Source: Ponticaulis sp. (GTDB lineage: Bacteria > Pseudomonadota > Alphaproteobacteria > Caulobacterales > Hyphomonadaceae). Taken from it: a stretch of DNA of 64,000 bases. This document shows, piece by piece, positions 8,552 to 17,142 of this stretch. The notes under the pieces were generated by a model. It made no database searches. It had not been told where the DNA came from and saw nothing but the letters and a program-made list of their open reading frames with translations. Made by a program: the position numbers and the translations under genes. The number at the start of each line of letters is the position of its first letter. Position 1 is the stretch's first letter. The stretch spans positions 310,001-374,000 of the forward strand of contig NZLU01000025.1 in assembly GCA_002692725.1 (NCBI GenBank). The letters are read 5' to 3'.

Positions 8552-9322
8552 ATGGCAGACGATCTGAGCTTCGGCAATGTGAAAGAGACGGTGAGTGCAG
8601 AAGAATGGCAGGCTCGTGTTGACCTGGCTGCGCTCTATCGGATTGCAGCGGATCATGGCTGGGATGACCTGATTTTCACACATATCTCGATGCGTGTCCC
8701 CGGGCCCGAACATCATTTTCTGATCAACCCTTATGGTCTTCTGTTCGAGGAAATCACGGCATCATCTCTCGTGAAAGTCGATCTCAATGGCGAAATTGTC
8801 CGGGAGTCTCCATACCCGATCAACCCGGCCGGCTTCACCATTCACTCGGCGATTCATGCGGCCCGTGAAGACGCTCATTGTGTCATGCATTTGCATACAG
8901 ACTATGGTGTCGCTGTCTCCGCGCAGCCGGGCGGTCTTCTGCCACTCTCCCAGCACGCGCTGATCGCTGGTCATGACATCGTCTACCACGACTATGAAGG
9001 CATCGCCCTCAACCATGACGAAAGAGAGCGCATTGTTGCGGATATGGGTGACAAATCCTCGCTCATTCTACGCAATCACGGCACATTGACTTGCGGTAGA
9101 ACTGCAGCACAAACCTATATCAGGATGTTCTATCTTGAGAGAGCCTGTAAAATGCAGATCATGGCGCAGGCTGGTGGGGAAGTGAAGCTGTGTGGGGAAG
9201 ACGTACAGGCGGTGGTGGCCGGGCAATCTTCACCACAGGGTATGGCGCGACTGGCCGAGAAGCTCGTCTGGCCGGCTGTTCTACGTCGCCTCGATCGACG
9301 CCTTCCGGGCTACGACGCTTAG
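8552..9322 (+). CDS. Class II aldolase/adducin family protein
   Basis: The 256-residue protein has the family's zinc site. HTDYGVAVS in the segment CVMHLHTDYG (about residues 110-120) supplies two His, and LRNHGTLTCG (about residue 170-180) supplies a third. THISMRVPG near residue 45 and NPYGLLFEE are the usual phosphate-binding elements. Bacterial members split or epimerise sugar phosphates, and the longer adducin-like form found here is often of unknown substrate. The ATG has an ideal ribosome site (GGGAGG, seven bases). The 3' end overlaps the next gene, an envelope protein, by up to 133 bases. Confidence 0.8.
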   Translation: MADDLSFGNVKETVSAEEWQARVDLAALYRIAADHGWDDLIFTHISMRVPGPEHHFLINPYGLLFEEITASSLVKVDLNGEIVRESPYPINPAGFTIHSAIHAAREDAHCVMHLHTDYGVAVSAQPGGLLPLSQHALIAGHDIVYHDYEGIALNHDERERIVADMGDKSSLILRNHGTLTCGRTAAQTYIRMFYLERACKMQIMAQAGGEVKLCGEDVQAVVAGQSSPQGMARLAEKLVWPAVLRRLDRRLPGYDA

Positions 9323-9996
9323 CGACAAGTCTTGTCGTTAGTATTTCTGTATCCTGGCCAGCCTATGCGGCGGGATGGGTGCAGAATGAAGGTGACGTCT
9401 ATGCACGTCTGGCTACGGCCTATGAGGACCATAATGGCTTCAGCGCCGTGCGTTCAGATGCTTATGCGGAATATGGTCTGACGCCGGTCTGGACACTTTC
9501 CGGAAAATTCGAACAGGTTGATTTCAGCCGATCAAACGTCTTTGACAGCACTGGCTATCGCCTGACGGCAAGGCGGAAAATCTGGTCCAGCGGTAATTGG
9601 TCGTCGACCGCTGGGGCCGGCATTCTGGAAGGCGCAGCAATCGGCGGATTTCGCGGCTGCGAGAGTTTTGGCGGCGAGGTCAATGCCGGCATTGGCCGCT
9701 CCGGGACACTCTGGGATCGTTCGTATTTTTCATCTCTCACGATCGTGCATCGACAGCACTCTGATGCCTGTTCTATGAACCGTTTAGAGTTCATTCTGGG
9801 CATTACGCGAGACTCCGGCTGGACCAACACGTTCCAGTATTGGTCGGAGCGCGGAGACACAGGTCAGAGTGACAAAATTGAATTCATGGTTTCGCGTCAG
9901 TTCGGTCCCATTGAAGTAGGGTCCGCCACGCGGACCGAAATCAGTGGCGAATTTGATGAGACGGCTTTGGTCCTGTCACTGGCCTATCGAAGATAA
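9190..9996 (+). CDS. Predicted exported beta-strand (outer-membrane-like) protein; start uncertain
   Basis: From about residue 41 the frame reads as a signal peptide (RRLATSLVVSISVSWPAYA, cleavage before AGW), then alternating strands with aromatic girdle residues to a C-terminal LVLSLAYRR. This suggests a small beta-barrel or periplasmic beta protein. The only canonical start in frame upstream of the signal peptide is the GTG at 9190, which adds about 40 atypical residues (GRRTGGGGR) encoded inside the aldolase gene. A CTG at 9268 would give a more normal length. The gene follows the aldolase in the same direction and is probably translated by coupling. I do not recognise the family. Confidence 0.6.
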   Translation: MWGRRTGGGGRAIFTTGYGATGREARLAGCSTSPRSTPSGLRRLATSLVVSISVSWPAYAAGWVQNEGDVYARLATAYEDHNGFSAVRSDAYAEYGLTPVWTLSGKFEQVDFSRSNVFDSTGYRLTARRKIWSSGNWSSTAGAGILEGAAIGGFRGCESFGGEVNAGIGRSGTLWDRSYFSSLTIVHRQHSDACSMNRLEFILGITRDSGWTNTFQYWSERGDTGQSDKIEFMVSRQFGPIEVGSATRTEISGEFDETALVLSLAYRR

Positions 9997-10098
9997 AGAA
10001 GACATCTCACGTTATTTCGTCGTCGCTGCGTGGGGCTGGCACAGGACTGGCGAAGATGCCTATAAGGCCAGAGAAAAGCCATTGTGGAGGAAGCAGGC

Positions 10099-11271
10099 TT
10101 GACGACATCAAACACCGGACCGCTCGCCGGCATCAAGATCATAGATATGTCTTCAGTGGTTCTCGGACCATTCGCAACCTTGATTCTGGCTGATCTGGGT
10201 GCCGAAGTGATCAAGGTCGAAACAGAAGTCGGTGACATTATGCGCCATGCCGGTCCTGCGCCGCATCCAGGCATGGGGTCAATCTACACAACCCTGAACG
10301 GCAATAAAAAGTCAGTCTGCATCAACGCCAAAACACCTGCCGGAAAAGCTGAACTCAGAGCACTGATCGCCGAGGCAGATGTTTTCTTTCACAATGTCCG
10401 AATGAAAGGGATGGAGCGCCTCGGATTCGCCTATGAAGATGTCGCCTCCATCAAGTCTGACATCATCTATGTGCATTGTGCGGGCTATGGCAAAGATGGT
10501 CCTTATGCCGATCTGCCAGCCTATGACGATCTCATTCAGGTTGCGTCAGGCTTTGCCGATATGATCCGTATGCGCGATGGCGGGCCCCCATCCTACATGC
10601 CGTCTCTCGTTGCCGACAAAACCGTCGGGCTCTACGCGGCCTATGCCACCATGGCGGCCCTGTTTCACAAAGAGCGCACAGGCGAGGGGCAGTTTGTACA
10701 GGTTCCGATGTTTGAGACCTTCACCTTCTTCCATCTCATGGAAAACCTTTATGGCGAAACCTGGCTGCCCGGCAATGGTCACATGGCCTATTCGCGGTCC
10801 GTGAACCCCAATCGAAAGCCCTATCCGACCAAGGACGGCTATATCGGTCTGGTGCCTTATTCCGATGCTCAATGGCAGTTGTTTTTTGATGTCGGCGGTA
10901 AGTCAGAAGTGTTTTCTGATCCGCGTTTCTCGACCTATGAGGCGCGAACCGCCAATATCACTGAGCTCTATGGGATCATTGAGGAGGTTGCGAAAACCAG
11001 AACGACCGCTGAATGGCTTGAGATTCTGCATAAGCTCGAAATCCCTGCCATGGCCTTCAAGTCCAATGAGGAGGTGCTGGAGGATCCACATCTCAAGGCC
11101 GTTGGCTTTTTTCAGACACTCGATCACCCTTTAGGCGCGAAATACCGAACAATGCGGCATCCCGTACACTTCTCGAAAACGCCAGCGGTTGAGCGAAGCC
11201 ATCCTCCAGCATTGGGTGCCGACACGGAAATAGTGCTGTCTGCACTCGGGCTTGGCGCGCCGTTGGAGTAA
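10099..11271 (+). CDS. Class III (CaiB/BaiF) CoA-transferase
   Basis: The 390-residue protein has the family signature: PLAGIKIIDMSSVVLGPFAT at the N-terminus, LADLGAEVIKVETEVGD, a conserved GNKKSVCINAKTP strand, the presumed nucleophilic Asp in VADKTVGL (about residue 170) and GEGQFVQVPMFE. It exchanges CoA between carboxylic acids. The start is a TTG: GGAGG at 10086-10090 stands eight bases before it, whereas the GTG at 10084 would lie within the ribosome site. It shares only family-level similarity with the transferase at 3.7 kb. Its substrate is unknown, and no adjacent acyl-CoA dehydrogenase or hydratase gives a clue. Confidence 0.85.
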   Translation: MTTSNTGPLAGIKIIDMSSVVLGPFATLILADLGAEVIKVETEVGDIMRHAGPAPHPGMGSIYTTLNGNKKSVCINAKTPAGKAELRALIAEADVFFHNVRMKGMERLGFAYEDVASIKSDIIYVHCAGYGKDGPYADLPAYDDLIQVASGFADMIRMRDGGPPSYMPSLVADKTVGLYAAYATMAALFHKERTGEGQFVQVPMFETFTFFHLMENLYGETWLPGNGHMAYSRSVNPNRKPYPTKDGYIGLVPYSDAQWQLFFDVGGKSEVFSDPRFSTYEARTANITELYGIIEEVAKTRTTAEWLEILHKLEIPAMAFKSNEEVLEDPHLKAVGFFQTLDHPLGAKYRTMRHPVHFSKTPAVERSHPPALGADTEIVLSALGLGAPLE

Positions 11272-11343
11272 TCAGTCGTTTTCAGTTCAGAAAAGTGCGT
11301 CTAGTATGGTTACTGAAGGGTAGCCTACGGCATGGAGGGTGAA

Positions 11344-12186
11344 ATGAAACTGTCTGATGAAATCATTCCAAATGAGGTAATGACAACCGCGCCGCGCGTG
11401 AATTTGTCTCGCCGTGAAATCATTTGTGGACTTGCTGCAGGCACAGTGGTGCCGATCGTGACGTCTGGCTGTTCTACCAATCCCGAGACCGGGCGTAGTC
11501 AGTTTCTATTGGTCGGAGAAGGCCAGATCGCCCAGATGGCCTCATCGGCCTGGACGGAGATGAAACAACAAACCCCGCAATCCTCCAATTCCGCGCTGAC
11601 CCGCCGGGTGAATGGCGTGTGGGACCGGATTGCGCAAGGGGCCGGAAAAGCCAGTGAACAATGGGAAGTTGCCGTTTTCGATACCGAGGACGTGAATGCC
11701 TTTGTCATGCCGGGCAATAAAGTCGGCGTTTATCGCGGTATCACCGAGCTCACTGAGAATGATGACCAGCTCGCCTCTGTCCTCGGCCATGAGGTGGGAC
11801 ACGTTACTGGGCGACATGCGGCGGAACGCTATTCCATGCAGATTGCGGGGCAGATTGCCCTGGTTGCCGGAGCGGTTGCGGTATCGCAGTCGGAGACACT
11901 CAAGAAATACGGTAACGAAATCGGCGCCCTTGGCGGCGTCGCTCTGCAGTTTGGCGTTCTTCTGCCTTACAGCCGTGCACATGAGCTCGAAGCCGATAAA
12001 CTTGGCGTGGATTACATGAACAGTTCTGGCTTCAAGGTCGCTGAGGCACCGAGGCTCTGGGATCTGATGGCCGCGAAAAGCTCGGGCCAGCGCAGCCCGG
12101 AATTTATGTCGACTCATCCGGATCCGCAGCGTCGTGCGTCCGAGCTTCGCAGCTACATCAATGCAATGGGGTACGACATCGTCTGA
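11344..12186 (+). CDS. M48-family metalloprotease, lipoprotein with Tat-like signal
   Basis: The 280-residue protein has the zinc site HEVGH (about residue 144) followed by RHAAER, with the third ligand in SRAHELEADKLG (about residue 210), the arrangement of M48B peptidases. The N-terminus carries SRREII, a hydrophobic stretch, and a lipobox ending VTSGC (Cys near residue 39). It is probably exported as a lipoprotein, possibly by the Tat route because of the paired Arg. Family relatives (LoiP, BepA) do quality control of outer-membrane proteins; a similar job here is inference. ATG 11344 is preceded by GGAGG; an ATG at 11332 lies inside that site. Confidence 0.85.
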   Translation: MKLSDEIIPNEVMTTAPRVNLSRREIICGLAAGTVVPIVTSGCSTNPETGRSQFLLVGEGQIAQMASSAWTEMKQQTPQSSNSALTRRVNGVWDRIAQGAGKASEQWEVAVFDTEDVNAFVMPGNKVGVYRGITELTENDDQLASVLGHEVGHVTGRHAAERYSMQIAGQIALVAGAVAVSQSETLKKYGNEIGALGGVALQFGVLLPYSRAHELEADKLGVDYMNSSGFKVAEAPRLWDLMAAKSSGQRSPEFMSTHPDPQRRASELRSYINAMGYDIV

Positions 12187-12229
12187 GGTGTTGATGTTAT
12201 AGGAGACTGATCGACGCCTGACGCCTCGG

Positions 12230-12946
12230 TCAGTTCTCAACCATCTTGCGATATTCAAAACGCTCGCCATGCCCGGTCACAGACGGCGTGAGCAGGGTTG
12301 CAAGCTTTTCAGCCACCTGATCAGCCGAAGGCAGGCTTAATGGATCTTCTCCCGGCATGGCGTCTGCGCGCATGTCGGTGCGCGTTGCTCCGGGATCGAA
12401 GAGATTGACGCGAAGCGGCGTAATGCCGGTTTCTGCCGCCCAGGCGGCGACCATGCCTTCGAGACCCGCTTTCGACGCCTGATAGGCACCCCAGAACGCA
12501 CGTGGGCGAGGGACAACACCGGATGTCATGAACACGGCGCGCCCGGCGTCACTGAGGCGAAGCAGCGGGTCGAATGACCGTATCAGACGCCAGTTTGCGG
12601 TCAGATTGATGTCCAGCGTTTGCGTGAAACTGCTTGGTGTCAGCGTCTGAAGCGGTCCAAGCGGCCCTAGAACACCAGCGTTCGCCAGCAATCCGTCGAG
12701 CTTTTCCCAACGTTCATAGACAATCGCTGACAGGCGTTCAATTGAAGCAGGATCCGTCAGATCAAGCGGCACGAGCGTACACTGGCCACCTTTTGACTTG
12801 ATCTCATCATCCAGTTTTTCGAGTGCCGTTTTGCTGCGTGCCAGAGCAATGACGTGTTGGTCATGCCTGGTTGCAAGTTCGAGGGCTGTCGCCCGTCCAA
12901 TGCCGCGGGATGCCCCGGTGACGAGGGTAATGCGTTTATCAGTCAT
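12230..12946 (-). CDS. SDR-family oxidoreductase
   Basis: The 238-residue protein is a classical short-chain dehydrogenase. It has the nucleotide-binding motif TGASRGIG (residues 10-17), DLTDP after the second strand, the structural NAG (LLANAGVLGPLG), and the catalytic Ser of MTSG with YQASKAG (Tyr and Lys about residue 150). Because Arg follows the glycine motif, NADP(H) is more likely than NAD(H). It is the last gene of the minus-strand run headed by dnaB, 19 bases after purF. The substrate is unknown. It is a different subfamily from FabG at 25.2 kb. Confidence 0.85.
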   Translation of the reverse strand: MTDKRITLVTGASRGIGRATALELATRHDQHVIALARSKTALEKLDDEIKSKGGQCTLVPLDLTDPASIERLSAIVYERWEKLDGLLANAGVLGPLGPLQTLTPSSFTQTLDINLTANWRLIRSFDPLLRLSDAGRAVFMTSGVVPRPRAFWGAYQASKAGLEGMVAAWAAETGITPLRVNLFDPGATRTDMRADAMPGEDPLSLPSADQVAEKLATLLTPSVTGHGERFEYRKMVEN

Positions 12947-12965
12947 TTGGCTGTTATTTCAGGGA

Positions 12966-14423
12966 CTAGTCGTCGAGGAAAGATAATTGTGCGTCACGGC
13001 CTGTCTCATCATTACGCCGGTCTATGAGGCGCGTTGGATACTGCCCCGTAAAGCAATGATCCGCATATTGTGGAGAGTTTTGATCGCGATCAATATCACC
13101 CACGGCCCAGTAAAGGCCGTCGACCGACAGGAAGCCGAGACTGTCGACACCGAGTAATTGTGTCATCTCTTCGTGAGAATAGTTCGCGGCCATCAGGTCG
13201 CGTTCGTTTGGCATATCGATGCCGTAAAAATCCGGGAATTTGATTGGCGGGCTGGCAGACCGGAAATGAACTTCCTTGGCGCCAGCATCACGCACCATCT
13301 GAACGATTTTCTTTGATGTGTTTCCGCGGACGATTGAGTCGTCGACAAGTACGACTCGTTTGCCTTCGAGCACCCATTTGTTGGGCGAGTGCTTCTTGGA
13401 AATGCTATTCTGACGTTCGCCCTGGGTCGGTTCGATAAAGGTCCGGCCGACATAATGGTTCCGAATGATACCCATTTCAAAGGGAAGGCCTGACGCAATC
13501 GAGAAACCGAGCGCAGCGGGTACGCCAGAATCGGGAACTGGCACCACGACATCAGCCTCGGCCATGGTTTCTTCGGCGAGTTTCATACCCATGCGCCGTC
13601 GGACATTGTACACGCTCCGGCCCTGGATAATGCTGTCCGGACGGGCGAAATACACAAATTCGAAAAGGCAGGGAGCGGTTGAGCGGCGCTGGAAGGGCGT
13701 CAGGCTCTCAACGCCCTGATCTGTGATGATGACAATCTCGCCGGGCTCAATTTCACGGACGAACTTCGCGCCCAGAATGTCGAGCGCACAGGTTTCCGAC
13801 GCCAGGATTGCGGTGCCGTCCCGGTCGCCCAGAACCAATGGTCGAAGCCCGACCGGGTCTCTTGCGCCAATCAGCATGTGCTCGGTCAACGCCACCAGTG
13901 CATATCCGCCTTCAATCTGGCTGATCGCATCAACGAAGCGTTCTGTAATGCGTGCCTTATCTGACCGGGAAATCAGGTGGAGAATGACTTCCGTATCCAT
14001 CGTAGACTGGAAGATGGCACCGCGATCGACGAGAGTCCGTCGAAGCGAACGGGAATTGGTCAGATTTCCATTGTGGGCGATGGCGATGCCGCCACAATCG
14101 AGATCGGCAAAGATAGGCTGAATATTGCGAATGGCCGGTGTACCCTGTGTCGGGTAGCGGTTGTGACCGATTGCCGAATTCCCTTTCAGGCGATCGAAAA
14201 TCTTTTTCCCAACAAAATTGTCGCCGACCAGGCCAGTATGGCGTTCGTTGTGGAACAGACCTGTTGCTTCATCAAAGCACGCAATGCCGCAGGCTTCCTG
14301 CCCGCGATGCTGAAGGGCGTGGAGCCCAAGCGCTGTTAGAATAGAGGCCTCCGGGTGTCGGAATACTCCGAAGACACCACATTCCTCGCGGAGCTTATCA
14401 TCGTCATGGTCCCAAAACATCAT
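12966..14423 (-). CDS. purF: Amidophosphoribosyltransferase
   Basis: The 485-residue protein catalyses the first step of purine synthesis: glutamine + PRPP to phosphoribosylamine. The N-terminal nucleophile hydrolase domain starts at the Cys of EECGVFGVF (residue 15), so the first 14 residues should be removed to expose the catalytic Cys, as in the Bacillus-type enzyme. LHALQHRGQEACGI and NRYPTQG are glutaminase motifs. The PRPP loop is VLVDDSIVRGNT (about residue 365). A Cys-rich Fe-S cluster is not obvious from the residues I can place. It sits in the usual alphaproteobacterial order radA-cvpA-purF, 31 bases after cvpA. Confidence 0.95.
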   Translation of the reverse strand: MMFWDHDDDKLREECGVFGVFRHPEASILTALGLHALQHRGQEACGIACFDEATGLFHNERHTGLVGDNFVGKKIFDRLKGNSAIGHNRYPTQGTPAIRNIQPIFADLDCGGIAIAHNGNLTNSRSLRRTLVDRGAIFQSTMDTEVILHLISRSDKARITERFVDAISQIEGGYALVALTEHMLIGARDPVGLRPLVLGDRDGTAILASETCALDILGAKFVREIEPGEIVIITDQGVESLTPFQRRSTAPCLFEFVYFARPDSIIQGRSVYNVRRRMGMKLAEETMAEADVVVPVPDSGVPAALGFSIASGLPFEMGIIRNHYVGRTFIEPTQGERQNSISKKHSPNKWVLEGKRVVLVDDSIVRGNTSKKIVQMVRDAGAKEVHFRSASPPIKFPDFYGIDMPNERDLMAANYSHEEMTQLLGVDSLGFLSVDGLYWAVGDIDRDQNSPQYADHCFTGQYPTRLIDRRNDETGRDAQLSFLDD

Positions 14424-14454
14424 GGCCTGAAAGCTCCATTTTTCGACCCGCAGA

Positions 14455-15012
14455 TTACGGCGAGTCGTTTAAATTGTCAGGCAGTACGTCCTGCACGCCC
14501 TGCTGAACATCCGGCAAGATGCTCTGTACCCAGATAACTGCGTCTTGGAAATAGGGGTATGAAAAGGAATCCACAATCCATGACAACTGTGCGTCTTCGA
14601 TCACAGGTCTGAAGACAAATAATATGAGAACAATCACCATACCGGCGCGGAAAAAGCCAAACACGAGGCCTGCAAGTCGGTCCAAAAGGCTGATGTCTGT
14701 CGTTGCGTGGACGAATTTGGAGAACTTTCGGCCAAACCAGGCAGCGACAATATAGATGATCAAAAACGCCAGGGCGATGACAATTCCGTTTGGAATGAGC
14801 GGGCTCCAGGACTCCGGAACCATGTCTCGCGCGAAGGGGCCAATATAAATATAGGCGAAAATGGCTGCGATGATCGCTGCGATGAAAGCCGCAATGGATG
14901 CGACCTCACGGATGAAACCGCGCGCGAACGCCATCAAACCTGAAAACACCATGAGCACGGCAACCACGGCATCAAATGCGGTGAAGGCATTGGAACTCAG
15001 AAACTCACTCAT
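14455..15012 (-). CDS. cvpA: CvpA-family inner-membrane protein
   Basis: The 185-residue protein has four hydrophobic helices (near residues 10-30, 32-52, 65-85 and 110-130) and the family pattern FDAVVAVLMVFSGLMAFARG. In E. coli CvpA is linked to colicin V production, purF expression and stress tolerance; the molecular role is unsettled. GTG at 15015 and ATG at 15012 are adjacent; I take the ATG. It overlaps the end of radA by 8 bases and precedes purF by 31, so the three are one transcript. Confidence 0.88.
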   Translation of the reverse strand: MSEFLSSNAFTAFDAVVAVLMVFSGLMAFARGFIREVASIAAFIAAIIAAIFAYIYIGPFARDMVPESWSPLIPNGIVIALAFLIIYIVAAWFGRKFSKFVHATTDISLLDRLAGLVFGFFRAGMVIVLILFVFRPVIEDAQLSWIVDSFSYPYFQDAVIWVQSILPDVQQGVQDVLPDNLNDSP

Positions 15013-16378
15013 CACTTACTCTCGCACCGAGGAGGTCAACCAGATCAGAAAGCCGTGTTATCGGCGTGTAGGTCAAGCCACCCTGCTGTTTTTGCGGTCC
15101 TTCCGGCCCATATGCGCGTTCAAAACCGAGTCGTGCTGCTTCTTTTAGACGAGCATCCATGCGGGCAACAGGTCGAATTGCACCCGATAGGGCAATTTCG
15201 CCGAAGAAGAGTGATTTTTCAGGGACGGGTTTATCCGCAAGCGAAGAGAGCAGAGCCGCCGCAGCTGTCAGATCGCCAGCGGGCTCATGGATACGATATC
15301 CGCCCGCCACTGACAGATAAATGTCGCGTGGTCCGATAGCGAGCCCGCAGCGTGTCTCCAATACGGCCAGTAACATGGCGAGCCGGTTTGAATCCCATCC
15401 GACAACAGACCGTCTTGGCGTTCCGTAAGCTGTAGGGCCAATCAGGGCCTGAACTTCAGCAAGCACGGGCCTGGAGCCTTCCATCGCAGCAAAGACGGCC
15501 GAGCCACCCGTTTCGCCATCATCGCTCGAGAGAAACAAGGCAGAAGGTTCGCTGGTTGGTGTGAGCCCATAGGCAGACATTTCAAAAATGCCGATTTCGT
15601 CAGTGGGGCCGAACCGGTTCTTCACGGCCCGTAGGATCCGGAATTGATGGCCGCGCTCTCCTTCGAAATAGAACACCGTGTCCACCATATGCTCAACCAC
15701 GCGCGGGCCAGCAATCTGCCCCTCTTTGGTAACATGGCCGACGATCACGATGGCGCATTCGCTTTTCTTGGCAAACCGGACCAGTTCCTGCGCGCAGGCC
15801 CGGACCTGAGAGACTGAACCCGGGGCGGCTTCAATGCTGTCAGACCAGAGTGTCTGAATGGAATCGATGACGACGAAATCCGGCTTTGATTTTTTCAGCG
15901 CCGACAGGATTTTTCGGAGATCCGTTTCCGTTGCGAGTTGAACAGGGCTGGACGAGATTTTCAGCCGCTCGGCCCGGTCCTGAATTTGCGCAGACGCTTC
16001 CTCTCCTGACACATAGGCCACGTTCAGACCATTGCGTGCCAGTCTCGCAGCAACTTGCAATAACAGCGTCGATTTGCCGATCCCGGGGTCACCGCCAATC
16101 AAGGTGGCAGAAGCCGGGACAAGACCGCCGCCAAACACGCGATCAAGTTCATCGACGCCAAGTTTAAGACGCTCTGGTGCTTCTCGTTCTTCATTGAGCG
16201 AGGTGAAGGCGACCTGTCCGGAGGCGGTGGATTTTGCGGGCTTCAGGCCACCTGGCACAGGCGATGTCGACTCTTCTACCAGCGTGTTCCACTCACCACA
16301 GCCCTCACATTTGCCAGTCCATTTGCTATGGACGGCACCGCATGACTGACAGACGAACTGAGACGAAGACTTGGCCAT
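15005..16378 (-). CDS. radA: DNA repair protein RadA (Sms)
   Basis: The 457-residue branch-migration ATPase acts in recombinational repair. Domains in order are a zinc finger (CQSCGAVHSKWTGKCEGCGEW, residues 10-30), a RecA-like ATPase with Walker A GGDPGIGKST (about residue 97) and Walker B VVIDSIQTL, the RadA-specific KNRFG motif (about 257), and a Lon-protease-like C-terminal domain (AVFAAMEGSRPVLAEVQALI onward). The ATG at 16378 shares one base with the TGA of the upstream ABC gene (TGATG). An adjacent GTG at 16381 is less likely. Confidence 0.95.
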   Translation of the reverse strand: MAKSSSQFVCQSCGAVHSKWTGKCEGCGEWNTLVEESTSPVPGGLKPAKSTASGQVAFTSLNEEREAPERLKLGVDELDRVFGGGLVPASATLIGGDPGIGKSTLLLQVAARLARNGLNVAYVSGEEASAQIQDRAERLKISSSPVQLATETDLRKILSALKKSKPDFVVIDSIQTLWSDSIEAAPGSVSQVRACAQELVRFAKKSECAIVIVGHVTKEGQIAGPRVVEHMVDTVFYFEGERGHQFRILRAVKNRFGPTDEIGIFEMSAYGLTPTSEPSALFLSSDDGETGGSAVFAAMEGSRPVLAEVQALIGPTAYGTPRRSVVGWDSNRLAMLLAVLETRCGLAIGPRDIYLSVAGGYRIHEPAGDLTAAAALLSSLADKPVPEKSLFFGEIALSGAIRPVARMDARLKEAARLGFERAYGPEGPQKQQGGLTYTPITRLSDLVDLLGARVSDE

Positions 16379-17142
16379 CACATCGCAGGTTGGATCGGAC
16401 CATCGGCTCGCCCGTGTACGAACTGGTCGACATATTCATTCCCGGAGTCATCGACATCAGATGCCGGGCCACGCCAGATAATTTCGCCATCAAACAGCAT
16501 GGCAATTTCGTCGCCGATTTTTCGGGCAGACGGCATATCGTGCGTAATTGAGACCGAAGCCGCGCCAAGGCCTTTCACCTGTTCTACAATCAGATCGTTG
16601 ATCGCGTCAGCGGTGATTGGGTCGAGTCCTGTTGTTGGCTCATCAAAGAAAATGAGGTCAGGTTTGGCGGCAATCGCGCGAGCGAGACCAACACGTTTCT
16701 GCATGCCGCCTGAGAGTTCAGCCGGATAAAGGTCAGCGACATCGGCAGTCAGGCGTACCTTTTTCAGCGTCTCGATGGCGACATCTTTTGCGTCGGATTT
16801 GGACATGCCTTCGGAATGGATGAGGCGAAAGGCGACATTCTGCCAGACAGGCAGACTGTCAAACAGCGCCGCACCCTGGAACAGCATGCCCGACCGTTTC
16901 AACATATCTTCCCGGGCAGAATTGTCTTTCTCAGTTATCAGCCTGCCATCAAAGCTGATGTCTCCCTTGTCTGGCAAGATGAGCCCCAGCGCGCATTTGA
17001 GCGAGACAGATTTTCCCGTTCCTGAGCCGCCAATAATGACGAGCGACTTTCCCGGGGCGACGTCGAAATCCAGCCCTCGGAGAACCTGTTTCGTTCCAAA
17101 GGCCTTATGCACGTCTTTCAAATGGAGAAGGGGTTTCGTCAC
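16378..17142 (-). CDS. ABC transporter ATPase, MlaF-like
   Basis: The 254-residue ATP-binding subunit pairs with the permease upstream. Walker A is GGSGTGKSVSLK (about residue 38), the signature is LSGGMQKRVGLARA and Walker B is DLIFFDEPTTGLDP. The wording of these motifs is typical of the Mla/Ttg2A group, which moves phospholipids between inner and outer membranes to keep outer-membrane asymmetry. GTG at 17142 overlaps the permease's stop as GTGA. The longer frame up to 17277 is antisense noise inside the permease gene and lacks a suitable start. No MlaD-type substrate-binding gene follows; radA comes next. Confidence 0.88.
   Translation of the reverse strand: MTKPLLHLKDVHKAFGTKQVLRGLDFDVAPGKSLVIIGGSGTGKSVSLKCALGLILPDKGDISFDGRLITEKDNSAREDMLKRSGMLFQGAALFDSLPVWQNVAFRLIHSEGMSKSDAKDVAIETLKKVRLTADVADLYPAELSGGMQKRVGLARAIAAKPDLIFFDEPTTGLDPITADAINDLIVEQVKGLGAASVSITHDMPSARKIGDEIAMLFDGEIIWRGPASDVDDSGNEYVDQFVHGRADGPIQPAM

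Noticed and set aside
12207-12236. Terminator between the M48 and SDR genes
   Set aside because: ACTGATCGA and TCGGTCAGT pair imperfectly over a long loop with no T-run; too weak to call.
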